Below, piece by piece: positions 1 through 7,499 of a DNA stretch of 64,000 nt. The position numbers were made by a program, and so were the translations under genes. Origin of the DNA: a candidate division FCPU426 bacterium. GTDB lineage: Bacteria; Oederibacteriota; Muellerivitia; Muellerivitales; Muellerivitaceae. Where the stretch lies: assembly GCA_030041545.1 (NCBI GenBank), contig JASHNQ010000013.1, positions 23,357 through 87,356 on the forward strand, in the 5' to 3' direction. The notes under the pieces are model-generated. The model saw only the letters and a program-made list of their open reading frames with translations. It did not search any database and was not told where the DNA came from. Numbering within the stretch: the stretch's first letter is position 1; every line of letters begins with the position of its first letter.

Positions 1-65
1 CCAACGCTTACCAACGCCTTTTCAACACCTCCGACGCCGTGCTCGGAATCCGAACGGAAGGATGA
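1..65 (+). CDS. 3' end of an unidentified gene (partial)
   Basis: An open frame enters the window at base 3 and ends in TGA at 63-65, reading 20 residues with a protein-like composition ending in DAVLGIRTEG. In many dcw clusters murD or mraY lies before ftsW, but this tail does not resemble a MurD end that I recognise. The fragment is too short to identify, and the frame choice itself is tentative. Confidence 0.3.
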   Translation, partial: NAYQRLFNTSDAVLGIRTEG

Positions 66-86
66 ACGTCCAAAGGCAGTGTCGGG

Positions 87-185
87 TTTTGAGTTCTAAG
101 TTTTGAGTTGATGAACGTTCCCCAATGAAATTCATTGGGAAACAAACCACAACTTAAAACTACAAACTTAAAACTAAGAACTGAG
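87..185. repeat. Period-7 inverted-repeat hairpin before ftsW
   Basis: The left arm is built of 7-bp words (GTTTTGA GTTCTAA). The right arm is built of complementary words (AACTTAA AACTACA). Between them is an independent core palindrome at 121-139 with CCCAATGAA and TTCATTGGG arms. The right arm ends in GAGG, 7 bp before the ftsW start, so the element may supply the ribosome binding site. Confidence 0.75.
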
Positions 186-192
186 GTCCAAG

Positions 193-1359
193 ATGGGTTT
201 TAAAAACAAAGAACAAGCTTCGCCGGACTTCCTGATGTTCCTGCTGACGCTGATTTTGGTCACGGTGGGGCTCATTATGATCTACAGCGCCTCGGCCATC
301 CTGGCCCACGACCGCTACGGAAGCTCCTATTACTTCTTCGGCCGCCAGCTGCTCTGGGTTCTGGCGGGGAGCGCCGCCATGTGGGTGGTTTCGAGGGCGG
401 ACCTGGAGTCCCTGCGCGCCTTGGCCATCCCGGGGTTATTCATGGCCCTCTTCCTGATGGCTTTGGTTTGCGTGCCAGGCATCGGGAAGACGGTGGGCGG
501 GGCCCAAAGGTGGTTCCGCCTGGGGCCTTTTTCTTTCCAACCCTCGGAGGTTCTTAAAATCGCCCTGGTTTTCTACTTGGCGGATTCCCTGGAGCGGCGG
601 CGGCAAACCCTCTCGAACCTCTCGGGGCTGTTCCCCTACCTGGTGATCCTGGGGATCTGCATGCTGCTTTTGGAAAAACAACACGACTTCGGGACGGCCG
701 TGCTTTTGGCGCTGGTCACCATCCTCCTGCTCTTCCTGGCCGGGATACAGTGGGCTTTTTTCCTGATCCCCCTGTCCATCCTGGTTCCGGTCTTCATCTT
801 CCTGGTGGAGTCGGCCAGTTACCGCATGAAGCGCATCACGGCCTTTTTAAACCCCTGGGAAGACCCGCAGGGCGCCGGGTTCCAGCTGATCCAAAGCCTG
901 ATCGCCGTGGGCAACGGCGGGCCGCTAGGGGTGGGGCTTTCCAACAGCTCCCAAAAGCTTTTTTACCTGCCCGCGCCCCATACGGATTTCATCTTCGCCA
1001 TCATCGCCGAGGAATTGGGCCTTTGGGGGGCGGGGACCCTGGTTTTTCTCTTCGCTATCTTTATCTTGCGGGGTTTCAAGGTGGCCGCGGTATGGGGCCA
1101 AAGGGAGGGCGGGATGTTCCTATCGCTCCTGGCCGCCGGTGTTACGGGGATGATCGGATTCCAAACCTTGATCAACTTAGGAGTGGTGACGGGGATCCTG
1201 CCCACCAAGGGCATCCCCCTGCCGCTCATTTCTTACGGCGGCTCCTCCATGGTTTTCACGCTGGTTTCCATCGGGATTCTCTTCAATATCTCCCGGGGAA
1301 TCAAAATGCCTTTGTCCTTGACGGCAGGGGATGGGTACGGGGCTTTAGGGGCCAGTTAA
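193..1359 (+). CDS. ftsW: FtsW, septal peptidoglycan glycosyltransferase (SEDS family)
   Basis: This 388-residue polytopic membrane protein of the SEDS family (FtsW/RodA/SpoVE) polymerises lipid II at the division septum with a partner class B PBP. About ten hydrophobic segments are visible. The family signature HTDFIFAIIAEELG lies near residue 270, and the C-terminal motif IPLPLISYGGSS is intact. The position directly before murG and within a run to ftsZ supports FtsW rather than RodA. The ATG start follows GAGG at 183-186. Length is normal for the family. Confidence 0.95.
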   Translation: MGFKNKEQASPDFLMFLLTLILVTVGLIMIYSASAILAHDRYGSSYYFFGRQLLWVLAGSAAMWVVSRADLESLRALAIPGLFMALFLMALVCVPGIGKTVGGAQRWFRLGPFSFQPSEVLKIALVFYLADSLERRRQTLSNLSGLFPYLVILGICMLLLEKQHDFGTAVLLALVTILLLFLAGIQWAFFLIPLSILVPVFIFLVESASYRMKRITAFLNPWEDPQGAGFQLIQSLIAVGNGGPLGVGLSNSSQKLFYLPAPHTDFIFAIIAEELGLWGAGTLVFLFAIFILRGFKVAAVWGQREGGMFLSLLAAGVTGMIGFQTLINLGVVTGILPTKGIPLPLISYGGSSMVFTLVSIGILFNISRGIKMPLSLTAGDGYGALGAS

Positions 1360-1400
1360 AGGCAGGGGAAAAACAATGAAAATGGTGAAAGGTGTAAAAA

Positions 1401-2546
1401 GTGGAAGGGAACAAGAAGCGGATCATCATCACCGGCGGAGGCACGGGGGGGCATATTTTCCCTGGTATCGCCATCGCGCGGGAATTGTCGAGGCGCCCGG
1501 AGGTCCAAGTGCTTTACGTGGGTAAGGCCGAGGGGTTGGAATCCAAATGGGTCCCGGACTCGGGGTTCGAGTTTGAGGGCATCCAAGCCAGCGGTTTCCC
1601 ACGGGGACTGTCGGTGAGGCTTTTCACCTTTTGGCTGGATTCCGCCAAAGGGATGGCCCAGGCGGGCCGTATTCTGCGGCATTTCCGGCCGGATGCGATT
1701 TTTTCAACGGGAGGTTACGTGTCGGTGCCGGTGTCGCTGGCTGCGGCTTTGAGGGGCATCCCGGTGGGGCTTTTCGAGCCCAACGTGGAGCCCGGATGGG
1801 CGGCCCGGTTTTTATCTTTTTTCTCAAGGAGGATTTTCGTCGGGTTTGAGGACACTTTAAAACGCCTTTCGAAAAGGAGAACCCAATGGACGGGAATTCC
1901 GGTGCGGGAAGAAATCGTGACGGCGGACAAGGGGAAGGCGCGGGAGAGTTTCGGGTTGAGCCCGGATACGACCACTCTCCTGATGCTGGGCGGCAGCCAG
2001 GGGGCACATACGCTCAACCAGCACATGACGGATGTGATCAAGTTTTTGGGGGAGGGGGACCAGAAGGTGCAGGTGATCATGATGACCGGCTGGAACGACT
2101 ACCGCAAGACGGTGGACCAACTGGAAAACTGCGGTCTCAAGGTAATCCTGAGGCCCTTTATCAGCAACATCCACGAGGCCTACGCGGCGGCCGACCTGGT
2201 GGTGGCCCGCGCCGGGGCCATGACCTGCGCCGAAGCCCTAAGCCGGGGATTGCCGGCTCTTTTTATTCCCTATCCCCACGCTTCCGGACACCAGGAGATG
2301 AATGCGAGGGCCTTGGAGAAGGCTGGATCGGCAGTCGTGATTACCGAAAAGGAGTTGGACGACGAAAGCCTCACCCGGACGCTGATTTCCCTCCTTTCGG
2401 ATGAGGGGAAACTGAAAGCGATGGGCGAGGCCGCCCGCAAATTGGCCAAGCCGGGAGCGGCCGCCGACATCGTGAAAAGCCTCCTCGAAATGGCGGAAAG
2501 AAAGAATCAACCGCGAAGGCGCGAAGAACGCGAAGGAAGACTTTGA
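1401..2546 (+). CDS. murG: MurG, UDP-GlcNAc:lipid I GlcNAc transferase
   Basis: This enzyme transfers GlcNAc to lipid I to make lipid II at the inner membrane face. The N-terminal glycine loop GGGTGGHIFPG, the central GGSQGAHTLN and the C-terminal acceptor/donor region ARAGAMTCAEAL with PYPHASGHQ are all present (GT28 fold). The start is GTG, since in-register alternatives at 1376 and 1382 are out of frame. The last dozen residues (QPRRREEREGRL) are very basic and are encoded by the left arm of the 9-bp-period repeat that starts at 2510. The native C-terminus therefore seems to have been overwritten or extended by the repeat. Confidence 0.95.
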   Translation: MEGNKKRIIITGGGTGGHIFPGIAIARELSRRPEVQVLYVGKAEGLESKWVPDSGFEFEGIQASGFPRGLSVRLFTFWLDSAKGMAQAGRILRHFRPDAIFSTGGYVSVPVSLAAALRGIPVGLFEPNVEPGWAARFLSFFSRRIFVGFEDTLKRLSKRRTQWTGIPVREEIVTADKGKARESFGLSPDTTTLLMLGGSQGAHTLNQHMTDVIKFLGEGDQKVQVIMMTGWNDYRKTVDQLENCGLKVILRPFISNIHEAYAAADLVVARAGAMTCAEALSRGLPALFIPYPHASGHQEMNARALEKAGSAVVITEKELDDESLTRTLISLLSDEGKLKAMGEAARKLAKPGAAADIVKSLLEMAERKNQPRRREEREGRL

Positions 2547-2622
2547 AAGATGAAACAAAAAATGGAATTGAATCTAAAGAATTTTTGTTTTCTTCGCGAT
2601 TTTAGCGTCTTCGCGGTGAAAG
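2510..2622. repeat. Period-9 inverted repeat between murG and murC
   Basis: The left arm has roughly 9-bp words of the CGCGAAGAA type. The right arm carries the complement (TTCTTCGCG, then CTTCGCGG). The middle is AT-rich. The left arm is translated as the end of MurG and the right arm ends about 10 bp before the murC GTG. A close copy lies at 4048-4158. Confidence 0.75.
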
Positions 2623-2631
2623 AGGCTGGTT

Positions 2632-4035
2632 GTGAAGGTTAAAACCAAAATCCAAACCCTGCCCTTCGCCAACGTCCGGAGGGTCCATTTCATCGGCATC
2701 GGCGGGGCCGGCATGAGCGGCATCGCGGCGGTGCTCCTGAGCCTGAACTATGAGGTGACGGGCTCGGACCTGAAGGCCTCGGAGGTGACGGACCGCCTGG
2801 TGGAAATGGGCGCCAAGATCCACTTCGGCCACAAGGCGGCCAACGTGGCCGGGGCGGACGTGGCGGTTTACTCGGCCGCCGTGCCCATGGACAACCCGGA
2901 AATCCAGGAGGCCCACAAACGGGCCATCCCCGTCATCGCGCGCACCGAAATGCTGGCCGAGTTGATGCGCCTCAAATACGGTATCGCCATCTCGGGCACC
3001 CATGGCAAGACCACCACCACCTCCATGATCGGGCTGGTCATGACCGAGGCGGGACTGGACCCCACCCTCGTCATCGGCGGCCAGGTGGACGTGTTCAAGT
3101 CCAACGCCAAACTGGGAAAGGGCGACTACCTGGTGGCCGAGGCCTGCGAAGCCTTCGGCGAGTTCTTCCTGCTGTCGCCCGTGATCTCCATCGTCACCAA
3201 TATCGACGACGATCACTTGGACTATTACGGCTCCATCGATAAGGTGCGGGACGCCTTCGTGACTTTCGCCAACAAGGTGCCTTTTTACGGATGCGTCATC
3301 CTCGGCGCGGACGACAAGCAGGCGCGGATGATCCTGCCCCAGATCAAGCGCCGGGCCATCACCTACGGGTTTTCCAAGGATGCCCAGGTCTTGGCCCGCA
3401 AGGGTCGGTTTGAAAAGGACGGATCAACCTTTGAAGTGGCATTCCAGGGCAAAAAACTGGGGACAGTTAAACTCAACGTGCCGGGGCGGTTCAACATCCA
3501 AAACGCCCTGGCCGCGGTGGCCGTGGGCCTCGAACTCAAAGTTCCCTTCAAGAAGATCGCGGCGGGCCTGGCGCGGTTCCACGGCGCCAAACGGCGGTTT
3601 GAGATCAAGGGGACCTATAAGGGAGCCGCCGTGGTGGACGACTACGCCCACCATCCCACGGCCGTGGCCGAAACCCTGAAGGCGGCCCGGAATTTCGCGG
3701 GCAACAAGAAGCTCCTGGTGGCGTTCCAGCCCCATCTTTTTTCCCGCACCCAGCTTTTGCGCGACAAGTTCGGAAAATCCTTCGGCGACGCGGACGAGGC
3801 GGTGATCACGGCCATCTATCCCTCCCGGGAAAAGCCCATTCCCGGGGTCACGGGCATGACCTTGGTGGAGGCTATCCGGGAGAACGGGCATCCTGACGTT
3901 CGTTACATCGAAGACCGGACGGCGTTGTTGGAATATCTGAAGGGCCGTTTAACCGACCGATACGTGTTAGTGACCATGGGCGCGGGGGACATCTGGAAAG
4001 TGGGGACCGACCTCGTGCAGAAGCATAAGGGTTAA
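2632..4035 (+). CDS. murC: MurC, UDP-N-acetylmuramate:L-alanine ligase
   Basis: This ATP-dependent ligase adds L-alanine to UDP-MurNAc, the first step of the stem peptide. It has the N-terminal Rossmann motif GIGGAGMSGIA (residues about 17-27), the Mur-ligase P-loop GTHGKTTTTSM (about 122) and the C-terminal domain motif DDYAHHPT. Its 467 residues are typical. GTG at 2632 is the first start placing the Rossmann motif normally. A repeat arm lies immediately upstream, so no clear Shine-Dalgarno is visible. Confidence 0.95.
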   Translation: MKVKTKIQTLPFANVRRVHFIGIGGAGMSGIAAVLLSLNYEVTGSDLKASEVTDRLVEMGAKIHFGHKAANVAGADVAVYSAAVPMDNPEIQEAHKRAIPVIARTEMLAELMRLKYGIAISGTHGKTTTTSMIGLVMTEAGLDPTLVIGGQVDVFKSNAKLGKGDYLVAEACEAFGEFFLLSPVISIVTNIDDDHLDYYGSIDKVRDAFVTFANKVPFYGCVILGADDKQARMILPQIKRRAITYGFSKDAQVLARKGRFEKDGSTFEVAFQGKKLGTVKLNVPGRFNIQNALAAVAVGLELKVPFKKIAAGLARFHGAKRRFEIKGTYKGAAVVDDYAHHPTAVAETLKAARNFAGNKKLLVAFQPHLFSRTQLLRDKFGKSFGDADEAVITAIYPSREKPIPGVTGMTLVEAIRENGHPDVRYIEDRTALLEYLKGRLTDRYVLVTMGAGDIWKVGTDLVQKHKG

Positions 4036-4047
4036 AAAAACATAATT

Positions 4048-4158
4048 TACCGCGAAGGCGCGAAGAACGCGAAGAAAGGCTTTAAAGAAATGAAAAGAGA
4101 TCGAATCCAAAAAGGTTTTTTTGATTTTCTTCGCGAACTTCGCACCTTCGCGGTAAAG
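4048..4158. repeat. Period-9 inverted repeat between murC and murB
   Basis: This is a near copy of the element at 2510-2622. The left words are GCGCGAAG and AACGCGAAG, and the right words are TTCTTCGCG, AACTTCGCA and CCTTCGCGG, around an AT-rich centre. It fills almost the whole murC-murB gap. Confidence 0.75.
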
Positions 4159-4171
4159 GTTTGGTTTTGAC

Positions 4172-5140
4172 GTGTTAACGCTGGAAAGGGAAACCGTGGA
4201 TTTCAGGGAACTGGAACATTTGATCAAGGGCAAGGTGGAATTCGACCACCCGATGGCACCTTATACCACCTATCACTTGGGCGGGAAGGCGGCGGCTTTT
4301 GTGGAACCCCAGACGATCCATGACCTGGCCGAGCTCCTGAGGTGCCTGACCCACGCGGGGGCGCCTTACCTGATGCTGGGCGGCGGAAGTAACGTACTTT
4401 TCGCCGACGAGGGTTTCCAAGGGGTCATGATCCGCTTAGGCCGGGGTTTCCAAGGCCTTCATATCGAAGGCGACCGGGTACGGGCCAAGGCCGGCACCAA
4501 GCTCGTGACGGTCCTCGCCAAGGCCCGGGAAGCGGGATTGGGTGGGGTGGAGTTTTTCGCCGGCATCCCCGGCACCATCGGCGGGGCGGTGGTGGGCAAC
4601 GCGGGCGCAAAAAAGGCCTGGATTGGCCCGACCGTGGAGGAATTGACCATCGTGACACCCCACGGACAGGTAAAACGCTTGGAAAAAACCGATTACACGT
4701 ACGGCTACCGGAACTCCTCCCTGAAGTTGAGCGGCAACGCGCTGGTGGAGGTGGTCTTGAGGCTCAAAAAGGAGCCAAGGGCCGGGATCGAGAAGAAAGT
4801 GAAGGAATACTTCAAGGTGCGCCGGGGAAAGCAGCCCAAGACGGAAAAGAACGCGGGCAGCGTATTCAAGAACCCCGAAGGGAACTTCTCGGGAAGGCTG
4901 ACCGAATCCGTGGGGTTGAAGGGGTTCAAGGTCGGCGGCGCCAGGGTCAGCGAGGTCCACGCCAACTTCATCATCAACGAAGGCGCCGCCACCGCCCATG
5001 ACGTAGTGGCCGTGATGCGGGAAATCCAAAAGAGGGTTTGGAAGGAGTGCCAGATCCAACTGGAGCCCGAGATTCTTCCCCTCGGCGACTGGAATTGGGA
5101 AGAAATCAAGGACGTGTTTTGGAACATGAAAGGCAGCTGA
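4172..5140 (+). CDS. murB: MurB, UDP-N-acetylenolpyruvoylglucosamine reductase
   Basis: This flavoenzyme uses NADPH to reduce UDP-GlcNAc-enolpyruvate to UDP-MurNAc. FAD-binding motifs are visible (LGGGSNVLFAD near residue 70, then AGIPGTIGGAVVGNAG). The catalytic serine lies in NAGSVFKNP, the arrangement of type II MurB. It has 322 residues with a GTG start at 4172. It follows murC across a repeat-filled gap and belongs to the same run of precursor genes. Confidence 0.95.
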   Translation: MLTLERETVDFRELEHLIKGKVEFDHPMAPYTTYHLGGKAAAFVEPQTIHDLAELLRCLTHAGAPYLMLGGGSNVLFADEGFQGVMIRLGRGFQGLHIEGDRVRAKAGTKLVTVLAKAREAGLGGVEFFAGIPGTIGGAVVGNAGAKKAWIGPTVEELTIVTPHGQVKRLEKTDYTYGYRNSSLKLSGNALVEVVLRLKKEPRAGIEKKVKEYFKVRRGKQPKTEKNAGSVFKNPEGNFSGRLTESVGLKGFKVGGARVSEVHANFIINEGAATAHDVVAVMREIQKRVWKECQIQLEPEILPLGDWNWEEIKDVFWNMKGS

Positions 5141-5212
5141 CAGTCGTCAGTCGTTAGCTGGCAGTTTCGAAGCATTTACTAACGACTGGGGACCGACAAC
5201 TGATAGCTGGTT
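5138..5212. repeat. Period-7 inverted repeat between murB and ddl
   Basis: The left arm words are CAGTCGT CAGTCGT TAGCTGG. The right arm reads ACTAACG ACTGGGG ACCGACA ACTGATA. The arms are imperfectly complementary around a short unpaired centre. It begins at the murB stop codon. Confidence 0.65.
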
Positions 5213-5266
5213 GAATGCGACGCCTACGACAACACGGTTGGGAAATTCATAATACCGGAGCGTGAG

Positions 5267-6202
5267 ATGAAAGTCGGCGTATTGATGGGGGGGTGGAGCC
5301 CGGAAAAAAGGGTTTCCATGATGTCCGGGAAAGGCGTGGTGGAAGGGTTGAAAAAGGCCGGAATCCAGGCCGTGCCGCTGGTTTTGACCACAATGGATAA
5401 GGACGAAAAACGGCTGGAAAAGAGGCTCAAGTTCGCCAAGTTGGACGCGGTTTTTATCGCCTTACACGGGGGGTTCGGGGAGGACGGAACTTTGCAGGCA
5501 TTGTTGGACAAATGGGGAATTCCCTATACCGGTTCGGGGGCCCTGGCCTGCGGATTGGCCATGCACAAAGGCTGCTCCAAGCTCGTTTTTGAGGCCAACG
5601 GGATTCCAACGGCCCCTTGGCAGGCCCTGCATAAGAGTTTGGAGAAGGCGAAGTGGCTCAAGGAAATCAAGCTGGGCTTTCCCCTGGCGGTCAAACCCGC
5701 CGACGTAGGCTCAGCCATCGGGGTGACCATCGTGAGAAAGAAGGATGAACTGGTGAACGCCGTCCAAAAGGCGTTCAAGTACAGCCAATGGTCCATCGTG
5801 GAAAAATTCGTCCCGGGGGTGGAGGTGACCGTCACGGTCCTGGGTGAAAGGGCCCTGCCCGTCGTTGAAATCGTGCCGAAAAACGAATTTTACGACTTTG
5901 ACGCCAAATACACGCCCGGTCATTCGGACCACGTCGTCCCGGCCCGGATTTCGCCCAAGAGCGCACAAAAAGTGAAGGCCAACGCGATTCGGGCGGGGAA
6001 GGCCATGGGCTGCGAGGACTATTACCGGGTGGACTTCATCGTTCCCGGGAAAGGGGAGCCCCAGATCCTGGAGGTGAACACGGCGCCGGGCATGACCGCC
6101 ACCAGCCTGGTGCCGGACGCAGCCAAGGCCGCCGGGATACCTTTCCCGAAGTTCTTAAAGACGGTGGTGGAGATGGCGCTCCAAAGGGAGAAGAAAGCCT
6201 GA
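5267..6202 (+). CDS. ddl: D-alanine--D-alanine ligase
   Basis: This ATP-grasp enzyme makes the D-Ala-D-Ala dipeptide for the UDP-MurNAc-pentapeptide. The N-terminal GGWSPEKRVSMMSG corresponds to the family's GGxSxERxVSLxSG. ALHGGFGEDG follows near residue 65 and the C-terminal metal site ILEVNTAPGMT is present. It has 311 residues, the size of DdlB enzymes. ATG at 5267 follows GGAGCGTGAG. The stop overlaps the ftsQ start (TGATG), so the two are probably translationally coupled. Confidence 0.95.
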   Translation: MKVGVLMGGWSPEKRVSMMSGKGVVEGLKKAGIQAVPLVLTTMDKDEKRLEKRLKFAKLDAVFIALHGGFGEDGTLQALLDKWGIPYTGSGALACGLAMHKGCSKLVFEANGIPTAPWQALHKSLEKAKWLKEIKLGFPLAVKPADVGSAIGVTIVRKKDELVNAVQKAFKYSQWSIVEKFVPGVEVTVTVLGERALPVVEIVPKNEFYDFDAKYTPGHSDHVVPARISPKSAQKVKANAIRAGKAMGCEDYYRVDFIVPGKGEPQILEVNTAPGMTATSLVPDAAKAAGIPFPKFLKTVVEMALQREKKA

Positions 6203-7221
6203 TGTATTACCGGGGTTCACGGGTTCCTTTAAGCGAGAAATCGCCCCGGTTCCATACGGCGGGCGTGGCCTACGGCACCCGCTTCCAGGCGGCCAAGAGG
6301 GAATGGAAAGGCGGAAAAGACCTTTTCCTCGGTTGGGGGGGGGGCAAAGAAAAGCCAACGCCGGTCCGAAGCCAGGCCGCCCATGCCTTTTACCGGCCCG
6401 GGGTTACGCCGGTGGAGGATACTCCGGCCTATTCGGGCCGGAAAAAGGCCTGGACGCCCCCCCGGATGCCGGGGCTTTCCCGCTTCGCTTGGGGCCTCAA
6501 ATGGGCCGGGCTGGCGCTCCTGGCGTTGGCCGTGGTTTGGTCAAAAAACAAAACCACCGCCATGCTCCAGGACGTGGCGGGTTTGAGGCTGGAAAGGGTG
6601 AGCGTGGACGGAAACCATTACCTGACCGACGACGAGGTCATCCAAACCGCGGCGCTGCCGCTGGGGGAAAGCATGTTCAAGCTGGACCTAAACGGGGCCC
6701 TGGAAAGGGTCCAAAAGATGGACTGGGTGGAGGGCGCCTTCATTGAAAGGCGCTTGCCCCGTTCCATCGTGATTTCCGTGCGCGAACGAAAGCCCGCGGC
6801 CCTTTTGGACGACGGCGACCTTTACGGCGTGGATCCGCAAGGCAGGGTTTTACCCCCTTCGCCGGCCCTTTTGCGGGAAGACCTGCCGCTGATTTCCGGG
6901 TTGACGGCCAAGGCCGACGAGTTGGGGAACACCACCACGATGGATTCCCTGAAACCGGCGTTGGACTTTTTGTCCTTCCTCCGAAAAAAGGACCCGGTTT
7001 TGGCCCAGGACGTTTCGGAGGTCAACCTTTCGGAGGCGGATTCGTTGAAAGTGACGTTCATCGACGGCGTCCAGGCCGATTTCAACCCTACGGTCGATGA
7101 GACCGACCTGAGGCGGATGGCCCTGGTCTTGAGCGATTTAAGCGGCAAGGGAAAACACGCGGCCACCATGGATTTCCGGTACCGCGGCATGGTGTTGGTG
7201 AAAACAAGGGAGGCCCCATGA
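6202..7221 (+). CDS. ftsQ: FtsQ/DivIB-type division protein
   Basis: This bitopic division protein bridges early and late divisome components. It has an unusually long basic cytoplasmic N-terminus of about 94 residues, one membrane span at about 95-114 and a POTRA domain at about 128-198 (VDGNHYLTDDEVIQ and RLPRSIVISVRERKPAALL). An FtsQ-type C-terminal domain follows. Its identity rests on the POTRA sequence and its place between ddl and ftsA. It overlaps ddl by one base and the next small gene by four. Confidence 0.9.
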   Translation: MYYRGSRVPLSEKSPRFHTAGVAYGTRFQAAKREWKGGKDLFLGWGGGKEKPTPVRSQAAHAFYRPGVTPVEDTPAYSGRKKAWTPPRMPGLSRFAWGLKWAGLALLALAVVWSKNKTTAMLQDVAGLRLERVSVDGNHYLTDDEVIQTAALPLGESMFKLDLNGALERVQKMDWVEGAFIERRLPRSIVISVRERKPAALLDDGDLYGVDPQGRVLPPSPALLREDLPLISGLTAKADELGNTTTMDSLKPALDFLSFLRKKDPVLAQDVSEVNLSEADSLKVTFIDGVQADFNPTVDETDLRRMALVLSDLSGKGKHAATMDFRYRGMVLVKTREAP

Positions 7222-7373
7222 AACCACAGCGGGTTTTGCGGAATTACCGGAAAAAACTCAAAAGGATGGTGGCGTCCCCCCTCAGGACCATGGACCGGGC
7301 CAAGCAGGTGAACCTCAAAATGATCAAGGTTTGTTTCGGGCCCTGCCGCTGCTTCTCGGCGGCCAAACGCTAG
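7218..7373 (+). CDS. 51-residue basic cysteine-containing protein, unknown
   Basis: The ATG overlaps the ftsQ stop (ATGA), a typical coupled arrangement, and the frame runs to TAG at 7371-7373. The product is strongly basic (KPQRVLRNYRKKLKRM at the start) and ends with a cysteine cluster, VCFGPCRCFSAAKR (C-x3-C-x-C). No membrane segment is present. I do not recognise a family. Coupling to ftsQ and the position before ftsA suggest a division-linked or nucleic-acid or metal-binding small protein, but that is inference. Confidence 0.55.
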   Translation: MKPQRVLRNYRKKLKRMVASPLRTMDRAKQVNLKMIKVCFGPCRCFSAAKR

Positions 7374-7387
7374 AAAGGCAGAAAAGC

Positions 7388-7475
7388 GAATTTTAAATTA
7401 CGGTTTATTTTCAGCCGGTAAAACCGGCTGAAAATAAACCGTAATTTAAAATTCAAAATTCATAATTCAAAATTT
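7388..7475. repeat. Perfect 32-bp-arm palindrome with period-7 tail before ftsA
   Basis: Arms at 7388-7419 and 7423-7454 are exact reverse complements, 32 bp each, with a 3-base loop. The sequence is AT-rich with a GCCGG tip, and no T-run follows, so it is not a classical terminator. Words of the AATTCAA type (period 7) continue to 7475. The whole unit fills the gap up to the ftsA ribosome binding site. Confidence 0.9.
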
Positions 7476-7499
7476 CTTTTTTTGAAGGGGGTGGATGGG

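Noticed and set aside
81..185. Tandem short repeats considered as a CRISPR array
   Set aside because: The units are 7 bp, degenerate, with no spacers, and form inverted arms. No cas genes occur in the window.
2602..3216. 204-codon minus-strand frame opposite murC
   Set aside because: It is a compositional shadow of the murC codon bias with no start signal or recognisable domain.
7388..7454. Palindrome before ftsA as a Rho-independent terminator
   Set aside because: The stem is AT-rich and no T-run follows on either strand.
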